Below are positions 8,478 to 17,655 of a stretch of DNA of 64,000 bases, in pieces. A model generated the notes under the pieces. That model did not search any database, was not told the DNA's origin, and saw only the letters and a list, made by a program, of their open reading frames with translations. This DNA comes from JBDHDH01 sp039591615 (GTDB lineage Bacteria; Gemmatimonadota; Gemmatimonadetes; Gemmatimonadales; GWC2-71-9): assembly GCA_039591615.1 (NCBI GenBank), contig JBDHDH010000003.1, positions 1-64,000 on the forward strand, read 5' to 3'. The position numbers were made by a program, and so were the translations under genes. Every line of letters starts with the position of its first letter. Within the stretch, counting starts at the first letter, position 1.

Positions 8478-9234
8478 GTGTCTACCGATCCCACCGAGAC
8501 CGTCCCCACGATCCTCGTCGCCCATACCGTTGGGGCAGCGCGGTTTCTGCTCCTAAACCGGCCGGAGCGCCGCAATGCGCTCGTGCCCGACCTCGCCCGG
8601 AAGTTGGCAGCCGAGGTACGCGCGGCGGAGCAGGATAAGGGAATACGCGCAGTCGCGCTTCGCGGCGCCGGTGGGCACTTTTCCGTCGGCCTGGATCTCA
8701 AGTGGTATCTGACCTTGGGAGACACCCCCCCTCGGTCGGTTCTGGAAGAAGGGCTTCGAGCATTCCAGGACACGATCCGCGCCGTCGTCCGCTCACCACT
8801 TCCCATCATCGCGCTGCTGGAGGGGAGCGTCGCCGGATTCGGCCTCGACCTCGCACTGGCGTGCGATCTCCGCATCGCCGCCCACACCACCACCCTGAGC
8901 TCCGCGTTCGCTCAGATGGGGCTCGTCCCCGACGGGGGATCCACGTATACGTTACCGCGCCTCGTCGGCACGGAACACGCCAGTTCCATACTGATGAGTG
9001 GTGAGACAGTCGATGCGGAACGAGCCCAGTCGATCGGCCGGAGCCCTCGTGGAGCGCATCGCAAGCCAATCGCGTCGATCGGTGGCGCAAATCAAGGCAC
9101 TCACGAGTGCCGGCAGCCGACCAGCGCTAGAGGCCAGACTCGAGCGCGAGGGAAAGGCGCAAGTGGAAGCGCTCCTGTCTCAGGAGTTTCGAGCCAGGCT
9201 CGACGCGTTTCTGCGAAGAACGAAACCACTCTAG
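8478..9234 (+). pseudogene. Enoyl-CoA hydratase/isomerase (crotonase) family gene with internal deletion and frameshift
   Basis: The first frame from the GTG at 8478 encodes a normal crotonase N-terminal part: LNRPERRNALVP, the oxyanion-hole segments GGHFSVGLDLKWY and EGSVAGFGLDLALACDLRIAA, then MGLVPDGGSTYTLPRLVG and SGETVDAERAQSIG. After about base 9037 this frame turns into nonsense that reads through to 9344. A typical crotonase C-terminus (ALVERIAS, VAQIKAL, FRARLDAFLRRTKPL) continues in another frame and stops at the TAG at 9232-9234. The 15-20 residues expected between the halves (family: GLVNxVVP) are missing. So the gene has lost roughly 50 bases, not a multiple of three. Either the gene is dead or the assembly is wrong here. 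The stop shares a CTAG with the convergent DinB gene. Confidence 0.75.
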
Positions 9235-9704
9235 TGTTCGTCGGCGGACGGCCCGTACAGCGCCGGGAGCGTGAGCCCCACCTGCCGCATCAGCACCGTC
9301 ATTTGAGCGCGGTGATGGATCTCGTGGACCACGAGCACAAATAACGTACGCCCCCGGGTCCATGACAAACCGTAGATGTCATCTCGGACCCGAAGCGTCG
9401 CGTCGGTCCACTGCTTCTCCACCGCACCCCCAACCGCTGCAGCTCCCGCAACGTAGCGCGCGCAGATCTCCGAGGCGCGCTCCGGAACATGCAGATCCTT
9501 GGTTGCCGCCTGGAATGCCAGCCCCGTCCGACCGAGGATGCTGCGATGTGAGACCGTGACGTGCCAGGCAAGCTCTCCAAGGGTGCGGGAAGCCTCGGAC
9601 GTGCGATGTCGCAGCGAGGCATCGGTGAGGCGCTCCATGACCCGTCCCGTGTTCGTGGATTCCTCGCGCCAGACGGTGAGAAAATCGTCGATTGACCGAA
9701 ACAT
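9231..9704 (-). CDS. DinB/YfiT-like metalloprotein
   Basis: This 157-residue protein is a DinB-family four-helix bundle. The three metal-ligand histidine positions are visible: H48 in ELAWHVT, and the HEIHH cluster at 127-131 followed by RAQM. DinB proteins bind a divalent metal; many act as thiol-dependent S-transferases (bacillithiol or similar), but the substrate here is unknown. The ATG at 9704 is preceded by AGGAGG four bases away, which decides the start: the same frame stays open far upstream, antisense to the dehydrogenase gene, without real protein features. Its stop TAG overlaps the enoyl-CoA hydratase stop within one CTAG, and it diverges from the 2-oxoglutarate dehydrogenase gene with about 42 bases between. 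Confidence 0.85.
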   Translation of the reverse strand: MFRSIDDFLTVWREESTNTGRVMERLTDASLRHRTSEASRTLGELAWHVTVSHRSILGRTGLAFQAATKDLHVPERASEICARYVAGAAAVGGAVEKQWTDATLRVRDDIYGLSWTRGRTLFVLVVHEIHHRAQMTVLMRQVGLTLPALYGPSADEH

Positions 9705-9746
9705 GCTCCTCCTGAAGCTCGACGTCTGCCGAACAGAGACGTTATC

Positions 9747-12700
9747 TTGCTCAAGGATGTAACGCCATATCAACATCAACGCGACATCGGCGTGTTTGAG
9801 AATATCTTCGAAACCGTCAACTCGGGTTTTGCCCAAGCCCTGTACGAAGACTATCTGAGAGATCCGTCCTCGGTGCCACCGGAGTGGCGGGAGTTGTTCG
9901 AGGACGGCTTGATGGGTCGGATGCCTCGCGAAACCGCGGAAGCGGAGCTCGGAGGCGACGAGGGCAAGGCTGCTACTCCCACGACTGGCTCCAGCGAATC
10001 CCGCCAACTCGTCACAGGTCCCGCCCTGCGTCTCCTGCACAACATGGAAGCGAGTCTCGCCGTCCCCACGGCCACCTCGTACCGGGAGGTGGACGTCACG
10101 AAGCTCTGGGCGGTACGAGGCGCCTTCAACCGCGAGCTCGAGCCGCGGGGGCAAAAGCTCTCCTTCACCCATTTCGTTGGGTGGGCCATCGTGTTGGCCG
10201 CGCGGGACGTCCCCGTGATGGTGCACGCTGTGGAGGAGGCGAACGGCGAGCACTACCGGCTGGACCCAGGGGCCGTTCATCTCGGGCTGGCAGTCGATAT
10301 CGAGGGGAAGGACGGGAGGCGCAGACTGCTCGTGCCGGTGATCAGAGGCGCAGAGGCAATGTCCTTCCGAGTGTTCTACGAGGAGTATGAGCGACTGGTG
10401 GCAGGAGCGCGAGCCGGAAAACTCCTCCCCGACGCCTACCAGGGCGGCACCATCACCCTCACCAATCCCGGCACCTTGGGCACCGCTGCCTCCGTCCCAC
10501 GCCTCATGAAGGGTCAAGGATCGATCATCGCCACGGGGGCCATCCGCGAGATCGCTGGCGCGCGCGTCATGACCCTGTCGAGCACATATGACCATCGGGT
10601 CATTCAAGGCGCGGAGTCCGGAATGTTCCTGCGCCGGCTCGACGGACTCCTGCAGGGAGAGGACGGGTACTACCGATCGGTTGCGGAGGCGATGGAGATC
10701 GACGGCGCCGCTGCGGAAGCCGCGGTCATCGCCGCCGCTACCGCTCCGGCCATTCCTACCCCCCCTGCCGCGGAGCGGCGTGTCGCCGGGGAGGCAATGC
10801 TCTACCACGTGGCGGCCGCCATGTCCCTGGTGAAGGCCTTCCGGACCCACGGTTACCTCGCCGCGCATCTGGATCCCCTGGGGACTGAGCACCGGGGCGA
10901 CCCAGCCCTGGATCCCGAACCACACGGGCTCACGCCGGAAATCATGAAGCAGATTCCGGCTGACGTGCTGCGCACGTACGTCGAGGGCGAGACGCTCGCC
11001 GACGCTCTCCCCAAACTTCGCGACACGTACTGCGGTACTATCGCGTACGAAATCGAGCACATAGCGAACCACGTGGAGCGGCTGTGGCTGACGCGGGTCA
11101 TCGAGTCGGGCGAGCACCGGACTCGGCTCACGGCAGACGAGCGCCGGTGGCTCCTCAGCGAACTGTCGCGGGTCGAGGCTCTCGAGACGTTTCTGCACAA
11201 GAACTATCTCGGCCACAAGCGATTCGGCATCGAGGGGCTCGACATGCTGGTGCCAATGCTGCACCGGGCCCTCGACGTGGCTGCGGAGCAAGGGACACGG
11301 AAGGCCGTCATGGGCATGGCCCACCGAGGGCGGCTGAATGTCCTGGCCCATATTCTGGGCGTGCCGTACAAGAAGCTGCTAGCGGAGTTCGAAGGCGGCC
11401 TCGAAGTCGAAGAGACCCTTACACCTCGCGGCGGGACGGGTGACGTGAAGTACCACCACGGCGCCACAGGCGTATTCGCGGCGGCGGACGGGCACCGAAT
11501 CGACGTGACGTTGATGCCGAACCCGAGTCACCTCGAGGCGGCCGATCCCGTGGTGGAGGGCCAGGCTCGAGCCGACCAGACCGATCGCTCCGGCACTCGC
11601 GTGCGGCACGATCCCGCGAGCGTGTTGCCGATTCTCATCCATGGAGACGCCGCATTTGCTGCACAGGGCGTGGTTGCCGAGACCATAAACCTGGCGCGCC
11701 TTGATGGATATGGGACAGGGGGTACGCTCCACCTGATCGCCAACAACCAGATCGGCTTCACCACGGCACCCTCCGAAGCCCGGTCGACTGACTTCGCCAG
11801 CGATTTGGCGAAGGGCTTCGACGTTCCCATCCTCCACGTCAACGCCGATGACCCGGAGGCATGCCTCGCCACTGTTCAGCTTGGCATGATGTACCGCGAG
11901 AAGTTCCGTGGGGACGTGGTGATCAATCTCGTGGGGTACCGCCGACACGGGCACAATGAAGGTGACGAGCCACGATACACGCAGCCCTCGATGTACCAGC
12001 GCATCGACGGCCACCCGACCGTGCGCTCCATCTACGCGAAGGCGCTGGCGGAGCAGGGGGTGTTGAGCCCGGAGAATGCCACCGCGGAGGTCGACCGAGT
12101 CTATCAGTCACTGAGTCAGACGCAGGATCGGCTCAAGGCCGATCTGGAGCAAGCGGACGAAGGCGAAGAACCCATGCGCATTTCGGGCTTATGGATCGCC
12201 ATTGAAGAGCCCGAAACCGCGGTGTCACAACCCGACTTACTCGCGCTGAACGAAGAGCTCCTCACCGTCCCCAGCGGCTTCGCGGTGAACAAGAAGCTGG
12301 GGAGATGGCTGGACCGCCGCCGCGACGTCTTTGCCGGGAATGGCAGCATCGATTGGGCGCACGCGGAAGCGCTTGCATTTGCCAGCCTCTTGGTAGAAGG
12401 GATCCCGCTGCGGCTCGTGGGTCAGGACACCGTCCGCGGCACATTCAGTCAACGGCACCTGACATTGTTCGATGTTGATTCAGGCGACCCCTACACTCCC
12501 ATTCATCACATCGGCAACGCACAAGCGCCATTCGAGCTCCACAATAGCCCACTCTCAGAGTACGCTGCTTTGGGCTTCGAGTACGGATACAGCGTCGCGG
12601 CCCCCGAGGCCATGGTGATGTGGGAGGCGCAGTTCGGCGACTTCGCCAATGGGGCGGAGGTGATCATCGACCAGTTCATCGTGGCCGGCCTTGCAAAGTG

Positions 12701-13376
12701 GGGACAGACGTCGCGGCTCACGCTCCTCCTCCCCCACGGATACGAGGGTCAGGGTCCCGAGCATTCGAGCGCGCGTATCGAGCGATTTCTGGCGCTGGCC
12801 GCGGAAGGGAACATTCGCGTTGCCAATTGCTCCACCCCTGCACAGTACTTCCACCTCCTCCGGCACCAGGCGAAGCACTCGGAGCTTCGGCCGCTCGTGA
12901 TCATGACCCCGAAGAGCCTGCTCCGCCTTCCCCATGCAACGTCGCGCCTGAAGGAGCTCACGCTAGGGCGGTTCCAGTACGTGCTGGACGATGCCGACCG
13001 GTCTGACGCCCGAGACGAAGTGAAGCGTCTCGTGCTGTGTTCCGGTAAAGTGTTCTACGACGTGATCACTTCCGACCACCGAGCCGACGCGAAGCATGTG
13101 TCGGTGAGTCGAGTGGAGATGTTGTATCCGTTCCCGCAGGGGCACGTGGCTCAGTTGATAGAATCGTATCCAGCGCTGGAGGAAATCGTGTGGCTCCAGG
13201 AGGAGCCGAGGAATTTCGGGGCTCGGAAATTCGTGATGCCGCTCATCGCCGAGGTGGCACCGGAGAAGGTGCACATGAGCCATATCTCCCGGCCCGAGCG
13301 GTCGAGCCCCGCGGAGGGGTATCCAGCGGCCCATCGGAGCGAGCAGGCCCGTCTCGTTCACGAGGCGCTGGAGTAG
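9747..13376 (+). CDS. kgd: Multifunctional 2-oxoglutarate dehydrogenase, E2-E1 fusion (Kgd type)
   Basis: This is a single chain of about 1209 residues joining an E2 succinyltransferase catalytic domain (roughly 90-310) to a complete thiamine-diphosphate E1 (roughly 400-1209). It belongs to the TCA cycle. The E2 part shows TSYREVDVTKLW, ITLTNPGTLGT and the catalytic STYDHRVIQGAESG with His near residue 282. The E1 part shows MGMAHRGRLNVLA, the ThDP motif from GDAAFAAQG near 632 to NNQIGF, and RRHGHNEGDEPRYTQP. No lipoyl domain is present, as in mycobacterial Kgd, so a lipoylated partner must be encoded elsewhere. The N-terminus (FETVNSGFAQALYEDYL) is the E1o helical region. The first usable start is TTG 9747; GTG 9792 is equally plausible as it lies directly before the conserved part. 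Confidence 0.93.
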   Translation: MLKDVTPYQHQRDIGVFENIFETVNSGFAQALYEDYLRDPSSVPPEWRELFEDGLMGRMPRETAEAELGGDEGKAATPTTGSSESRQLVTGPALRLLHNMEASLAVPTATSYREVDVTKLWAVRGAFNRELEPRGQKLSFTHFVGWAIVLAARDVPVMVHAVEEANGEHYRLDPGAVHLGLAVDIEGKDGRRRLLVPVIRGAEAMSFRVFYEEYERLVAGARAGKLLPDAYQGGTITLTNPGTLGTAASVPRLMKGQGSIIATGAIREIAGARVMTLSSTYDHRVIQGAESGMFLRRLDGLLQGEDGYYRSVAEAMEIDGAAAEAAVIAAATAPAIPTPPAAERRVAGEAMLYHVAAAMSLVKAFRTHGYLAAHLDPLGTEHRGDPALDPEPHGLTPEIMKQIPADVLRTYVEGETLADALPKLRDTYCGTIAYEIEHIANHVERLWLTRVIESGEHRTRLTADERRWLLSELSRVEALETFLHKNYLGHKRFGIEGLDMLVPMLHRALDVAAEQGTRKAVMGMAHRGRLNVLAHILGVPYKKLLAEFEGGLEVEETLTPRGGTGDVKYHHGATGVFAAADGHRIDVTLMPNPSHLEAADPVVEGQARADQTDRSGTRVRHDPASVLPILIHGDAAFAAQGVVAETINLARLDGYGTGGTLHLIANNQIGFTTAPSEARSTDFASDLAKGFDVPILHVNADDPEACLATVQLGMMYREKFRGDVVINLVGYRRHGHNEGDEPRYTQPSMYQRIDGHPTVRSIYAKALAEQGVLSPENATAEVDRVYQSLSQTQDRLKADLEQADEGEEPMRISGLWIAIEEPETAVSQPDLLALNEELLTVPSGFAVNKKLGRWLDRRRDVFAGNGSIDWAHAEALAFASLLVEGIPLRLVGQDTVRGTFSQRHLTLFDVDSGDPYTPIHHIGNAQAPFELHNSPLSEYAALGFEYGYSVAAPEAMVMWEAQFGDFANGAEVIIDQFIVAGLAKWGQTSRLTLLLPHGYEGQGPEHSSARIERFLALAAEGNIRVANCSTPAQYFHLLRHQAKHSELRPLVIMTPKSLLRLPHATSRLKELTLGRFQYVLDDADRSDARDEVKRLVLCSGKVFYDVITSDHRADAKHVSVSRVEMLYPFPQGHVAQLIESYPALEEIVWLQEEPRNFGARKFVMPLIAEVAPEKVHMSHISRPERSSPAEGYPAAHRSEQARLVHEALE

Positions 13377-13411
13377 ACATTTCAAGCACGTCGTCACAAG
13401 GGAGTTCGCAC

Positions 13412-14116
13412 ATGTTTGCCGTCATTCGTTCGTTCGCAGCGCTCAGCATAGGCGCACTCGCCTTCGGCGCATGTCAGCGGGCAGAGACCGTCGCCGCGCA
13501 CATGCAGGAGCATTTCACGCAGGTGTCCACGATTCAGGATGCCGTGATCCGGGGAGATCTCGAGGCGGTCGCTGAGCCCGCGGAGTGGCTCGCCAGGCAC
13601 CGGCCCGTCGACAGCCTGCCTGCAGGCTGGGAGCCGTACGTCGCTGACATGTCGCTGGCGGCGCAGCGCGCCCTCGAGGCAAGCACCATCGAAGACGCCG
13701 CCGCGGCTGCGGCCGCGATGGGCCTGGCGTGCGGCGCCTGCCATCAGGCAACAGAGACGGGTCCCAAGTTCACGCTGGGAGCCGAGGTCAATACGGCACG
13801 GGGTGTCGGTGCCCACATGCAGCGCCACCGCTGGGCCGCGGACCGGATGTGGGAGGGACTCGTTGGACCTTCGGACACATCGTGGGCGTGGGGCGCCGCC
13901 TCCATGCGGGAAGCAGCGCTCCGTCCGCAGGGACAGCCAGAACAAATCGAGGACCTCGCGAAGCAGGTGCACCAGCTCGGCGCGCAGGCGGAAGAGGCAA
14001 TCGAACCTGAAGCACGGGCAACCGTCTACGGCGAGTTGCTGGGGACATGCGCCGACTGCCACACCGCGCTCGGAAGAGGACCTGCGGCGCAGGGGTCCGA
14101 AATCGGCAGTCCTTGA
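13412..14116 (+). CDS. Dihaem cytochrome c lipoprotein
   Basis: This 234-residue protein has a short signal peptide ending ALAFGAC, with Cys21 the probable lipid anchor, and two haem c sites: CGACH at 107-111 and CADCH at 213-217. The helical composition and the haem site close to the C-terminus resemble cytochrome c' or c556 types, possibly as two related halves. It would be a periplasmic electron carrier. The ATG at 13412 has AAGGGAG seven to eight bases upstream. The same frame is open further upstream inside the dehydrogenase gene, but the signal peptide fixes this start. It lies 35 bases after kgd and may be cotranscribed, though a functional link is not obvious. Confidence 0.85.
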   Translation: MFAVIRSFAALSIGALAFGACQRAETVAAHMQEHFTQVSTIQDAVIRGDLEAVAEPAEWLARHRPVDSLPAGWEPYVADMSLAAQRALEASTIEDAAAAAAAMGLACGACHQATETGPKFTLGAEVNTARGVGAHMQRHRWAADRMWEGLVGPSDTSWAWGAASMREAALRPQGQPEQIEDLAKQVHQLGAQAEEAIEPEARATVYGELLGTCADCHTALGRGPAAQGSEIGSP

Positions 14117-14133
14117 CGGCGGTCCGCGATCCC

Positions 14134-15933
14134 TTAGGTCGACCGAAGCACGAAGTTGAGTTCGGCCCGCGCACGCCGTGCGCGTTCCCGATAATCCGGT
14201 CGGGAGATGTGGGCCCGCAGTCGCTCCGATAGAGGCAATACCATGAGCGGCGCAGCCCACCGCACCGGCTCCCCGGTGCGCTCGGCGACCACACGTCCTT
14301 CATCGATGGCTCGGCTCGCCTCGGTGAGATCGAGCGCGGGCACAGCCTCCCGAAGGGCCTCGAATACCGCGGCGTCCTCGGGACGCACGAACTCGAGGTG
14401 CCGCCGACCTAGCGTTGCCATGTAATAGTGCGCCGCCGAAAAAGCGATCCCATCCAGTCCCAGCTCCTCGCACACCACGATCAGCCACCCGACTATCTCC
14501 CGAAGCAGTCCCAAGCCGGGAAACTCCTGACCGGGGAGCCGTCGCCCGGGATTCGTGAACCGATCTCGCGGATTCTGGAGCAGCAACCACTCAACGTACA
14601 GCGTTTCCATTCCAGGGATTGCATCGCGTTTGACATTGAGTCGGAGCTCCATCAGGAGCTCGGCGCGCCCAGGATCGCCGAAGAGCCTGATCGTGTGACC
14701 CAGGGGCGATTCGAGGTCCACCACGACCGTCGGGGAGAGGAAGCCCATTGACCGCACTTGATGCAAGAGCCCAAGCCGCTCGAGGGTCAACTCGATGGTA
14801 TGCTTGGAGAGCTGACCCAGCACGCGCGTCCCTCGTCCATGTGTGGACCCGAGATCGATGTCATCCTCCGAGAGCGTCCAATCAGCCTTCCCCCGCTCAC
14901 GACCTCTCGATACTCCGCTCGTTCGCGTGAGCACGCGGCGGAAGCGCCGCACGACAGCGTCGATGTCTTCGGACGGATCCAGGATTCGTCCGGTGACCAG
15001 CCAGGCAAAGAAGCGAGCGGAATAACGCCACGCGCGCCGTCCATACCCTCCGGCGAGGACGACCGAAATGGGGCATCGCCCCGCTTGCTCAACCACAAAC
15101 TGGTCACGGGCGAACATTCCTTGGCCACTGATCTTCCAGTTGCCTATGACATCGTCGGTAGCCAAATCCGTTCCCGCGACGTAGAGAACGAGTCTCGGTC
15201 GGTGCGCGCGCAAGGCAGGCGGGAGCTCCTTTCGCAGTACGGTGAGAAAGCGCTCGTCCCCGACGTCGGGGCCGAGGGCGATGCACGTGTCCGCTATTGC
15301 TGGGCCATCGTCCCACGTCTCGTTGTGGATCGAGAAGGTGTAGACGGTGGGATCCTCGGCGTACACCCGTCGCGTCCCGTTTCCATCATGGAGATCGAGG
15401 TCCACGACCATAACGGGTTCTGCAAATCCTCTTGCTCGTAGTCTTGCAATGGCGATTGCGATGTCGTTGAAGATCGAGAATCCCATCCCTCGATCGGGGA
15501 GGGCGTGGTGAAACCCGCCTCCCAGGTTTATGGCAATGCGTCCGGTTCGCAGGGCAAGCCGTGTCGCCTGGACCGTGCCGCCCGCGAGCAGACGCTGATA
15601 ATCCAACACCTGCTGTCCCAACTCGTCGCTTACGGGAAAGCCGAAGATCCGTTCCATAGCCTCAGGCCGGTCGAGGGATTCGAGATAGGCCCGCGTGTGC
15701 ACCCGAGAGATGTGCTCCAGCGATACGGGAATCGGCTGTGAGAGGTCGCGCGGACGGATCAACCTGGCATCGAGGAGGTAGGCGACGATGCGCTCGGCGC
15801 GTAGCGGATCCAGGGGGATGCCTGGAACGGGCAGGACGTAATCCGCATGGTGAACGAAGCCGACGTCCGGTGGATGCAGCCGAAGGCCGAGCCGCTGCGC
15901 CAGACGCCGCACAGGTGTGGTCAGACGACCCAT
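14134..15933 (-). CDS. Histone-deacetylase-like enzyme fused to an uncharacterised C-terminal domain
   Basis: Of 599 residues, about 1-325 form a class I/II-type deacetylase domain. It has GGGFHHA (His142-His143), the zinc ligands in VVDLDLHDGNGT (Asp180, His182), a third aspartate in AGTDLA (Asp256), and the catalytic tyrosine in LAGGYG (Tyr297). The second His of the usual DxHHG is Asp here. Bacterial members deacetylate acetyl-lysines, polyamines or acetoin-related targets. Residues about 335-599 form a second domain that I do not recognise, with LLREIVGWLIVVCEELGLDG and a YYMATLGRRHLEF segment. The ATG at 15933 has GAGGTCG upstream; a GTG 45 bases earlier is less likely. It diverges from the kelch gene. 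Confidence 0.78.
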   Translation of the reverse strand: MGRLTTPVRRLAQRLGLRLHPPDVGFVHHADYVLPVPGIPLDPLRAERIVAYLLDARLIRPRDLSQPIPVSLEHISRVHTRAYLESLDRPEAMERIFGFPVSDELGQQVLDYQRLLAGGTVQATRLALRTGRIAINLGGGFHHALPDRGMGFSIFNDIAIAIARLRARGFAEPVMVVDLDLHDGNGTRRVYAEDPTVYTFSIHNETWDDGPAIADTCIALGPDVGDERFLTVLRKELPPALRAHRPRLVLYVAGTDLATDDVIGNWKISGQGMFARDQFVVEQAGRCPISVVLAGGYGRRAWRYSARFFAWLVTGRILDPSEDIDAVVRRFRRVLTRTSGVSRGRERGKADWTLSEDDIDLGSTHGRGTRVLGQLSKHTIELTLERLGLLHQVRSMGFLSPTVVVDLESPLGHTIRLFGDPGRAELLMELRLNVKRDAIPGMETLYVEWLLLQNPRDRFTNPGRRLPGQEFPGLGLLREIVGWLIVVCEELGLDGIAFSAAHYYMATLGRRHLEFVRPEDAAVFEALREAVPALDLTEASRAIDEGRVVAERTGEPVRWAAPLMVLPLSERLRAHISRPDYRERARRARAELNFVLRST

Positions 15934-15999
15934 GTGGACGACCTCGAACTTGGTGACGACCGGTGTGTATGTTACCACATGTTGAACGAGAGGTGCCCT

Positions 16000-16965
16000 A
16001 TGCGCCTTCGAGACCTGGTCTTCGGTCAGGGACGCCGATCCCGACTCACGGCAGTGCTCGGCGTGTGCTCAGGGCTCGCCTGCGCGTCGTCCACCAACGA
16101 GCCGACGCCTTGGGCCGCGGCGCAGTCGCTCCCCGAACCCCTCCAGGAGATCCACGCAGCAGTAGTGGATGGGCAGATCTACGTCGCCGGGGGCTTCGAC
16201 GCGACCAACGAGGCCAGCTCCCACGCCTACCGATTCGATCCCGTCACGGACCGCTGGGAGACCGTTGCGGACCTGCCCGAGCCACGACACCACATGCCCC
16301 TGGTCGTTGTGAACGATACACTGTACTCCGTAGGTGGACTTTCACCGGCAGGTGCGGTGAGCACGTTGTGGCTGTACGACCGTGTCGATGACCGGTGGGT
16401 TGCGCGCGCGCCACTTCCTCGAGCCCGTGGCGCGAGCGCGGCAGCGGCCGTCGGGAGCGATCTCGTCGTTGCTGGAGGATACGATGACGCACGATTGCTG
16501 GTCCCCGCCGTCGCCATCTACGACCCCGAGACCGACTCGTGGCGCAGCGGGGCACCGCTTCCGACGCTCCGGGACCATCTCGCTGCCGCGGTGGTGAACG
16601 GACTGCTCTTCGCCATTGGCGGCCGGCCCCTCGACCCAAATAGCAACTTCGAGGTCGTTGAAGCGTACGATATCGTCGCCGACAGTTGGACGACTCGGAC
16701 GCCAATGCCGAGCAGGCGGGGCGGCCTTGCGGCGGTTGCGTTGGGCGGCATGATCTACAGCTACGGTGGTGAGACTCGGAGCACGGTCTTCGACAACCAC
16801 GAGGTGTACGATCCTGCCGATGACACCTGGGCCAGACTCCCGGCCCTTCCCACCGCGCGCCATGGGCTGGCGGTCGCAGCGGTTGGGGGGAGGATCTTCG
16901 TCATCGGTGGTGGTCCCCGCGCCGGTTTGGCTCAAACCGACGTCGTCGAGGTGTTCACTCCATGA
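16000..16965 (+). CDS. Kelch-repeat lipoprotein
   Basis: This 321-residue exported protein has a basic n-region, a hydrophobic stretch and the lipobox SGLAC (Cys28). After that come five to six kelch repeats of about 48 residues, each with a GG pair (VAGGF, SVGGL, VAGGY, AIGGR, SYGGE, VIGGG), a Tyr and a Trp (for example YRFDPVTDRWETVADLPEPR). This predicts a six-bladed beta-propeller on the cell surface or in the periplasm. No catalytic residues can be named; kelch propellers usually bind partners or, rarely, sugars. The ATG at 16000 has GAGAGGTG upstream, which rejects the longer reading frame starting at 15847. It overlaps the YggT gene by four bases. Confidence 0.85.
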   Translation: MRLRDLVFGQGRRSRLTAVLGVCSGLACASSTNEPTPWAAAQSLPEPLQEIHAAVVDGQIYVAGGFDATNEASSHAYRFDPVTDRWETVADLPEPRHHMPLVVVNDTLYSVGGLSPAGAVSTLWLYDRVDDRWVARAPLPRARGASAAAAVGSDLVVAGGYDDARLLVPAVAIYDPETDSWRSGAPLPTLRDHLAAAVVNGLLFAIGGRPLDPNSNFEVVEAYDIVADSWTTRTPMPSRRGGLAAVALGGMIYSYGGETRSTVFDNHEVYDPADDTWARLPALPTARHGLAVAAVGGRIFVIGGGPRAGLAQTDVVEVFTP

Positions 16966-17528
16966 TCGCGACTCTCCAATTCCTCCGGGGCGTAGTATTC
17001 GTATTGTTCGCGTTCAGCGCTCTCGTAGCGCTCGGCGCATGGGCCGTTCGGACCCGGCGCGTCCAACCGTCGAGCTCGGCGGGCCGTGCAATTCGTCACG
17101 TCGTAGATCCCGTGCTCTTCCCCCTGGAACGATGGCTCTTGCAGCGAGGAGGGAATCCACAGAACGCTGGATGGTGGTTGATCGGGATCGCCCTTGTCGG
17201 CGGCATCGTCGTCATCTCGGTGGCCGAGTGGTTGATTCGTCAGAGCTTCCGATTCGCTGGCGCCGGCGCCCGCGGCCCGTTCGGGGTGTTCCAGTTGGTC
17301 GTCTACTACGCCGCATGGCTGGTGTCCATTGCGCTGGTCGTTCGTGTGATCGGGTCGTGGTTCGGTGTCGATCGCTTCAATCGATGGATACGATGGGCCT
17401 ACACGTTGACTGACTGGTTCGTGGAGCCGCTACGGCGGATCATCCCTCCGCTCGGAATCATCGACCTCGCCCCGCTCGTGGCTTGGTTTGCGATCCAGAT
17501 TCTCCTCGGGCTCTTCATGGGTTTGTGA
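16962..17528 (+). CDS. YggT family membrane protein
   Basis: This 188-residue integral membrane protein has about four hydrophobic segments (near residues 5-27, 68-90, 107-130 and 165-187). The C-terminal half carries the YggT pattern: RVIGSWFG, then a loop with WAYTLTDWFVEPLRRIIPPLGIIDLAPLVA split over residues 145-175. YggT proteins are linked to cell envelope or division functions, with no fixed biochemical role. Pairing of YggT with a YggU/DUF167 gene is common in bacteria and is seen here. The start overlaps the kelch stop (ATGA), so translation is coupled. Confidence 0.85.
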   Translation: MIATLQFLRGVVFVLFAFSALVALGAWAVRTRRVQPSSSAGRAIRHVVDPVLFPLERWLLQRGGNPQNAGWWLIGIALVGGIVVISVAEWLIRQSFRFAGAGARGPFGVFQLVVYYAAWLVSIALVVRVIGSWFGVDRFNRWIRWAYTLTDWFVEPLRRIIPPLGIIDLAPLVAWFAIQILLGLFMGL

Positions 17529-17655
17529 GCCGGCCCTCCTCGCCGCTCCCTACCTTGGGAAATGGGGAGCCGCAACCGCATCGCGCGAGCAAGCGGGCCT
17601 CCTGCGCAAACACCGAGATGCACACTGTCCTCGCCCCCGGTTCTCTGAGCTCCCG

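Noticed and set aside
9705..11351. Long open minus-strand frame upstream of and in phase with the DinB gene, antisense to kgd
   Set aside because: Only the last 157 residues resemble a protein; the rest has shadow-type composition against a clear dehydrogenase, and a perfect ribosome-binding site marks the DinB start at 9704.
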